Shown here: positions 14,227-18,223 of the stretch, in pieces
Layout: the number at the start of each line of letters is the position of its first letter
Numbering within the stretch: the stretch's first letter is position 1
Assembly (NCBI RefSeq): GCF_938030785.1
Contig: NZ_CALHIK010000111.1
Location: forward strand, 1 to 18,223
Source: an uncultured Campylobacter sp.
Lineage (GTDB): Bacteria > Campylobacterota > Campylobacteria > Campylobacterales > Campylobacteraceae
Length of the DNA stretch: 18,223 nt
Direction: 5' to 3'
Program-made: the position numbers and the translations under genes
Notes under the pieces: generated by a model
What the model was told of the DNA's origin: nothing
Database searches by the model: none
What the model saw: the letters and a program-made list of their open reading frames with translations, nothing else

Positions 14227-15263
14227 TGGACATACTCGCTTAAAATTTCAGCCCCGTTTTCGCGCACGACCACGACGTCCTCGATGCGCACGCCAAATTC
14301 GCCAGGCAAGTAAATCCCCGGCTCCACGCTAAAGACCATCCCCTCTTTTAGCACGGTATCTCCGCGCTTTGAGATAAAGGGAAGCTCGTGGATATCGACT
14401 CCGACGCCGTGTCCCGTGCTGTGAAAAAACGCCTCGCCATAACCCTGGGCGGCGATAAAATCCCTAGCCGCCGCATCGATATCGCGCGCCTTTTTGCCGG
14501 GCATAACCGCCGCGATCGCCAGAGCTTGCGCCTCTTTTACGATTTCATAAATTTCTTGCCGCTTGGCGTTTTTAAAATTTTGCTCTTTGCCGAAGTTAAA
14601 ATTTTCGTCAAAGCACGCCGTGCGCGTCCTGTCGGAGCAGTAGCGGTTAAATTTAACCCCCGCGTCCAGCAGGAGCAAATCGCCCTGTCGCAGCCGCTTT
14701 TTACTCGGCAGAGCGTGCGCCTTTGCGGCGTTTTCGTTGATCGCGACTATAGGCGAAAAGCTAAGCGCGAGCTCGCCCTTTTTCTTAAAGATGAGCTCGG
14801 CGTTAAAAAACAGCTCCTCTTCGCTCATCCCTTCGCCGCTAGAGCGCACGAACGCGGCAAATTCGTCAAATCTCTGGGCGCCTAGTTGCGCCGCTTGCTT
14901 TAAAATTTTTATCTCATCCTCTGATTTTATTATGCGCGAAATTTGCGAAAAATTCGCCCGCGCCTTAAATCTTATCCCAAGCCCCTTGCTTAGCGCTTCC
15001 CACTCGCCCGCGCTAAAATCGTACGGGTTGTAGCTAAGCTCACGAACGCCCGCCTTTCGCAAAAACAGTCGCGCGTCTTTTATTAAATTTCGCTCGACCT
15101 CGATCACTTCGGTATCTTTGCAAAGCTCGCGCGCCTCGATGCTATAACGCGCATCGGTGAGGAAAAATTTGCGCCCCGCGAGACTTAAAAATATCGCGTT
15201 ATCGCAGCTGTATCCGCACTCGTGGTAAACGGCGTTTTCGTCCTTTAGGATAAAATTTTTCAA
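14223..15263 (-). CDS. M24 aminopeptidase P-type metallopeptidase
   Basis: The enzyme removes N-terminal residues before proline (or cleaves Xaa-Pro dipeptides) using two metal ions. The 346 residues comprise a short N-terminal creatinase-like domain (about 1-110) and the pita-bread catalytic domain. All five metal ligands are visible: Asp200 (LLLDAG), Asp211 (SDRTRT), His285 (HSTGHGVG), Glu314 (VEPGIY) and Glu328 (RIEDVV), with His292 as the usual extra catalytic histidine. The start appears to be TTG at 15263-15261 with AGGAT upstream, since no ATG is near. It follows aroQ by 14 nt and overlaps folK by 4 nt, so it belongs to the same operon. PepP and PepQ cannot be told apart by eye. Confidence 0.9.
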   Translation of the reverse strand: MKNFILKDENAVYHECGYSCDNAIFLSLAGRKFFLTDARYSIEARELCKDTEVIEVERNLIKDARLFLRKAGVRELSYNPYDFSAGEWEALSKGLGIRFKARANFSQISRIIKSEDEIKILKQAAQLGAQRFDEFAAFVRSSGEGMSEEELFFNAELIFKKKGELALSFSPIVAINENAAKAHALPSKKRLRQGDLLLLDAGVKFNRYCSDRTRTACFDENFNFGKEQNFKNAKRQEIYEIVKEAQALAIAAVMPGKKARDIDAAARDFIAAQGYGEAFFHSTGHGVGVDIHELPFISKRGDTVLKEGMVFSVEPGIYLPGEFGVRIEDVVVVRENGAEILSEYVQ

Positions 15264-15277
15264 ATTTAATCCTAAAC

Positions 15278-15745
15278 CTACTCGGCTTTCTGCTCGGCTC
15301 TGGCTGCCTTGATCTGCTCAAAAATTTGAATCATTCCGATCATCGCCAGATGGTATCCCACGGGACCGAAACCGATAATCTGACCCGCTGTTACGGGCGC
15401 TATTAGACTTTTTTGTCTAAGTTCCTCTCTGCGAGCGATGTTTGAGATATGCACCTCGATCACGGGCAGGCTGACTGCGGCTAGCGCATCGCGGATAGCG
15501 AGCGAAGTGTGCGTGTAGGCGGCGGGATTGATGATGATACCGTCGCAGGTGCCGAAGCACTCTTGGATCTTATCGACGATCTCGCCTTCGAAATTGCTCT
15601 GAAAAAACTCGATCTCGTTGCCGCTCTGATCGGCGACCGCCTTCATCTGCTTATGGATATCCTCCATCTTCATAACCCCGTAAATAGCGGGCTCGCGCAT
15701 ACCAAGCATATTGATATTCGGTCCTTGAATCACCATAATTTTCAT
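15278..15745 (-). CDS. aroQ: type II 3-dehydroquinate dehydratase
   Basis: The enzyme forms 3-dehydroshikimate from 3-dehydroquinate in the shikimate pathway, as a dodecamer. The product has 155 residues, a normal length. Seen: GPNINMLGMREPAIYG (8-23), with Arg17 and the catalytic Tyr22, then SNFEGEIVDKIQE, NPAAYTHTSLAIRDAL (the catalytic His loop), EVHISNIARREELRQKS and GFGPVGYHLA near the end. The frame is open back to a TTG at 15775, but AAGGA is correctly placed for the ATG at 15745, which begins just before the first strand. A minus-strand TATAAT at 15778-15783 is its promoter. It is the first gene of the aroQ, M24 peptidase, folK, flhG-like operon. Confidence 0.96.
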   Translation of the reverse strand: MKIMVIQGPNINMLGMREPAIYGVMKMEDIHKQMKAVADQSGNEIEFFQSNFEGEIVDKIQECFGTCDGIIINPAAYTHTSLAIRDALAAVSLPVIEVHISNIARREELRQKSLIAPVTAGQIIGFGPVGYHLAMIGMIQIFEQIKAARAEQKAE

Positions 15746-15777
15746 TTTTGCGTCCTTGTTTTGAAATTTAAGCAAAA

Positions 15778-15783
15778 ATTATA
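15778..15783 (-). promoter_or_regulatory. -10 box of the aroQ operon
   Basis: A perfect TATAAT on the minus strand, preceded by TGGT, 33 nt upstream of the aroQ ATG. It probably drives the four-gene operon down to the flhG-like gene. Confidence 0.65.
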
Positions 15784-15884
15784 ACCAAAGCGAGCTTATT
15801 TTTTACCATGGCGCTAAATTTGCCCGTTCAAGCCCAAGCGATAAAATTTTATCTCTAAATTTAGCACGGAAGAGAATTTTATGC

Positions 15885-15890
15885 TAAAAT
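15885..15890 (+). promoter_or_regulatory. extended -10 box of the amidohydrolase-sppA operon
   Basis: TGCTAAAAT (box TAAAAT at 15885-15890) lies 28 nt upstream of the ATG at 15918. The ribosome site AAGGA is at 15908-15912. Confidence 0.55.
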
Positions 15891-15917
15891 CACGCGCTGT
15901 TTTAGATAAGGAAAACG

Positions 15918-17135
15918 ATGAGAATTTTAAGGGCGAAGTGGATTCTTGTATGCGATGAGAATTTTAAAATTTTAAAAGATGGCGCGATCGTCTTTGACGA
16001 GAAAATAATCGAGGTCTGCGCCTTTGCGAGTGCGGTGCGCAAATACCCGCAAGCCGAAATTTTAGACTTTAGCGGTGATATAGCGATGCCTGCGTTTATA
16101 AACCCGCACGTGCATTTGGAATTTAGCGCAAACAAAGGCACGCTGCGCTACGGCGATTTTTTAGATTGGCTAGGCAGTGTCATCGCCTCAAGGCAGGAGC
16201 TGGACGCCGCAGCGCGCGGACGGTTGATCTTGGAGCAGATCGCCGCGATGATGCGAAGCGGCGTGGGTACGATCGGCGAAATTTCAAGCTTCGGCGGCGA
16301 GGCTGAAGCTTGCGCGAAAAGCGGCGTTAGAACCGTGTTTTTCAATGAAATTTTAGGCGCGAGCAAAGACGCTGCGGCGGAGAATATTTCTAAATTTAAG
16401 CAGCGTTTTGAGCGCGCAAAGGCGCTCGCAAGCTCGCTTTTTATCCCTGCCGTGTCGGTGCACTCGCCGTACTCGACGCACCCGCAAATTACGGAGTTTG
16501 CGACGAAGCTTGCCCGCGAAAACGGGCTTGCTATAAGCACGCATTTTATGGAGAGCGCGTATGAGCGGCAGTGGCTGCGCACCGGTCGCGGCAAATTTAA
16601 AGCCCGACTTGCTAAATTTAATCCCGCGCCTGCGCCTTTTTACTCGCCGCAGAGCTTCGTAGCGCATTTTAGCGGGCTTCGCACGCTTTTTACGCATTGC
16701 GTTTGGGTGGATGATTTTAGTATCTTTGATCCGAAGCTCCACTCGATCACGCACTGCGCGCGCTCCAACCGCCTGCTTAGCAAAAAGCGGCTAAGCTTTA
16801 AAAAGCTGCTCGCAAGCGGACTTAATTACAACATCGCTACCGACGGGCTTAGCTCGAATTTCAGTCTAAATTTTTTAGACGAGCTGCGTGCAAATTTAAT
16901 GATGCACGACGAGCTGGGCCTGGCGGAACTGGCGCGAACGCTGATTTTAGGCGCGACGAGAAATGCAGCCACCGCGCTAGGTCTAAATTTAGGCGAGCTG
17001 AGAACCGGCAAGCTCGCCGATATCGCCGTTTTTGAAGGCATTGAGTGCGAGCAGAGCCAGCTGCCGCTACAGCTCATTTTGCAGAGCAAAAACGCAAAAT
17101 CACTTTTTATCGAAGGAATGAAATGCAATTTCTAA
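15918..17135 (+). CDS. aminofutalosine deaminase-type amidohydrolase
   Basis: A 405-residue TIM-barrel metal-dependent deaminase of the AtzA/SsnA/MtaD group. In Campylobacterota these are usually labelled aminofutalosine deaminase family, linked to menaquinone synthesis by the futalosine route. Seen: the metal pair His64-x-His66 (NPHVHLEFS), His209 with the likely proton shuttle Glu212 (STHFMES), His260 (THCVWVDD), His279 (ITHCARSN) and the catalytic Asp309 (ATDGLSSN). The C-terminal GKLADIAVFEG closes the small beta domain. The ATG at 15918 has AAGGA 6 nt upstream. Its 3' end overlaps sppA by 13 nt, as for the C. jejuni pair Cj0067/Cj0068 as I remember it. C. jejuni reportedly hydrolyses aminofutalosine with MTA nucleosidase, so the true substrate is open. 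Confidence 0.82.
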   Translation: MRILRAKWILVCDENFKILKDGAIVFDEKIIEVCAFASAVRKYPQAEILDFSGDIAMPAFINPHVHLEFSANKGTLRYGDFLDWLGSVIASRQELDAAARGRLILEQIAAMMRSGVGTIGEISSFGGEAEACAKSGVRTVFFNEILGASKDAAAENISKFKQRFERAKALASSLFIPAVSVHSPYSTHPQITEFATKLARENGLAISTHFMESAYERQWLRTGRGKFKARLAKFNPAPAPFYSPQSFVAHFSGLRTLFTHCVWVDDFSIFDPKLHSITHCARSNRLLSKKRLSFKKLLASGLNYNIATDGLSSNFSLNFLDELRANLMMHDELGLAELARTLILGATRNAATALGLNLGELRTGKLADIAVFEGIECEQSQLPLQLILQSKNAKSLFIEGMKCNF

Positions 17136-17995
17136 AAAACATCTTTGCGCCGATCGGCGCCGTGCTCGGCTTTATCAACAAATACTTTAAATCCCTGATT
17201 TTTCTGCTTATTTTGTTTTTGATTTTCGCAGGCGGCGAAAGCGCGCAACAAAAGGGCGCGAATCTCGCTCAGCTTTCATTAAGCGGCGCGATAATGGACG
17301 ATAGCGAAATTTTAGAAAAGATCGAAACTCTGAAAAACGACGAGGCGATCAAAGGAGTGCTCCTACTGATCGACAGCCCCGGCGGCGCGCTAAGCCCGAG
17401 CGTGGAAATTTCGCTGGCTATCAAGTCGTTAAACTCGCGCAAGCCGGTCGTTGCTTACGCCAAGGGCACGATGGCGAGCGGCAGCTACCTAGGCGGCGTG
17501 TGGGCGAGTAAAATTTATGCAAATCCGGGCAGTTTCATCGGCTCTATCGGCGTAATCATGCAGGGCCTAGATGTGAGCGAAGCGGCCGCTAAATTGGGTT
17601 TTGCCGAACAGATCGTAAAAGCGGGCGAGCTCAAAGAGGCGGGAACGATGATGCGAAAATGGAGCGACGCGGAGCGCGCGAGCCTGCAAGCTTTGGTGGA
17701 CGAGAGCTATGAGCTATTTACGCGTGAGGTAGCACAGGCGCGCTCGCTAGATCTTAGGAAGCGCGATACATGGGCGAATGCGCGAGTATTTTTAGCCAGC
17801 GGCGCCAAAGGTGTCGGGCTCATCGACGAGGTAGGCTCTTTGGAGGACGCTAAAAGCGCGCTCGTAAAGGCTAGCGGCGTAGCAGATCCCATCTGGCAGG
17901 AGCCTTCTGCGTATGAAAAGATGATGGACAAGCTGGCAAATAAAAGCGAGAGTTTGGTGCGCGGTGCCTTCGGCGCCAAGCTGATGGCGTATTAG
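17123..17995 (+). CDS. sppA: signal peptide peptidase SppA, 36K type
   Basis: SppA is a membrane-bound serine protease of the ClpP-like crotonase fold that degrades cleaved signal peptides. The 290-residue product has one N-terminal membrane helix (about 23-37) followed by the S49 domain. The catalytic dyad is Ser119 in GTMASGSYLGG and Lys171 in GELKEAG, 52 residues apart as in the short SppA of Bacillus. DSPGG at 84-88 and GSIGVIMQG at 140-148 are also typical. The frame opens at 17045, but the ATG at 17123 has AAGGA 5 nt upstream and gives the normal N-terminus. It overlaps the amidohydrolase by 13 nt and is translated with it. It is the short, one-domain form that oligomerises. Confidence 0.95.
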   Translation: MQFLKNIFAPIGAVLGFINKYFKSLIFLLILFLIFAGGESAQQKGANLAQLSLSGAIMDDSEILEKIETLKNDEAIKGVLLLIDSPGGALSPSVEISLAIKSLNSRKPVVAYAKGTMASGSYLGGVWASKIYANPGSFIGSIGVIMQGLDVSEAAAKLGFAEQIVKAGELKEAGTMMRKWSDAERASLQALVDESYELFTREVAQARSLDLRKRDTWANARVFLASGAKGVGLIDEVGSLEDAKSALVKASGVADPIWQEPSAYEKMMDKLANKSESLVRGAFGAKLMAY

Positions 17996-18146
17996 AATTT
18001 TAGAAATTTTAAATTACGAGGGAATTTTAAGAGTAGAATTTTGTATGTGAAAGCTACGCTGGATTCGATTTCTTTTAAATTTCCTCACTTTTTCATTTGA
18101 CGTTTTCTTTAAAATTTTATCTTTTCGTAAATTTTTCTTCGTTTAA

Positions 18147-18203
18147 AGCCCCCTCATTTTCTCTCAATTATTCAGCCCCCTTTAAGCATCGCTCTTGTAT
18201 AAT
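18147..18203 (+). promoter_or_regulatory. outward promoter with twin AGCCCCCT repeats
   Basis: TTGTATAAT (box TATAAT at 18198-18203) is a strong extended -10 reading rightward out of the window. AGCCCCCT occurs at 18147-18154 and again at 18174-18181, 27 bp apart, the second copy lying about where a -35 would fall. The surroundings are pyrimidine-rich. The gene it drives lies beyond the window. Confidence 0.55.
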
Positions 18204-18223
18204 CACAATTCTGTTTCGCACCG

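Noticed and set aside
14388..14885. 165-codon plus-strand frame
   Set aside because: It lies opposite the M24 peptidase, whose metal ligands are all intact; no motif and no ribosome site.

Overview
The window looks like a chromosomal segment of an oral-type Campylobacter of moderately high GC. The evidence is the close resemblance of its proteins to C. jejuni families (dimeric dUTPase, CiaB, LuxS, MnmA, FolK, AroQ, SppA), promoters with a clear -10 box but no evident -35 box, and non-coding DNA saturated with AAATTT/GAATTT words. The FlhG-like gene has no flhF beside it. Together with the GC level this makes a non-flagellated species such as C. gracilis my best guess, but that is inference. 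No rRNA, tRNA, CRISPR array, insertion sequence or phage gene was found. This is mostly core genome, with 20 confident genes and one doubtful repeat-encoded ORF.

Layout. 1-280: non-coding, with an 88-bp imperfect inverted repeat. 281-2846 (minus): a membrane protein and ciaB, divergent from a YciA-like thioesterase (3001-3414). 3723-5708 (minus): a small CxxC protein, an EI24-type membrane protein, a 21-bp tandem-repeat region, and dut. 5789-6202 (plus): a YhbP/PNPOx-like protein divergent from dut. 6463-7282: a tautomerase divergent from luxS. 7683-10723 (plus): ydfG-type dehydrogenase, a small cupin, and an anchored DKNYY-like protein. 11203-12836 (minus): LOG-family gene and mnmA, coupled by a GTGA overlap. 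12953-15745 (minus): tightly packed aroQ, M24 peptidase, folK and a degenerate flhG. 15918-17995 (plus): aminofutalosine-deaminase-type amidohydrolase overlapping sppA. The window ends in a promoter that fires rightward out of it.

Function. Most genes are housekeeping: nucleotide sanitation (dut, LOG family), tRNA thiolation (mnmA), folate and shikimate synthesis (folK, aroQ), menaquinone-linked nucleoside chemistry (amidohydrolase), peptide turnover (M24 peptidase, sppA), the activated methyl cycle and AI-2 (luxS).

The most interesting signals are: (a) a FlhG-family ATPase that has lost the Asp-containing switch motif and its partner flhF; (b) CiaB carrying a complete HEXXH...EE metallopeptidase-like motif; (c) a degenerate 21-bp tandem repeat, nearly every unit of which holds an RAATTY hexamer and which reads as 7-residue repeats in one frame; (d) a very high density of RAATTY, the site whose methylation governs DNA uptake in C. 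jejuni.
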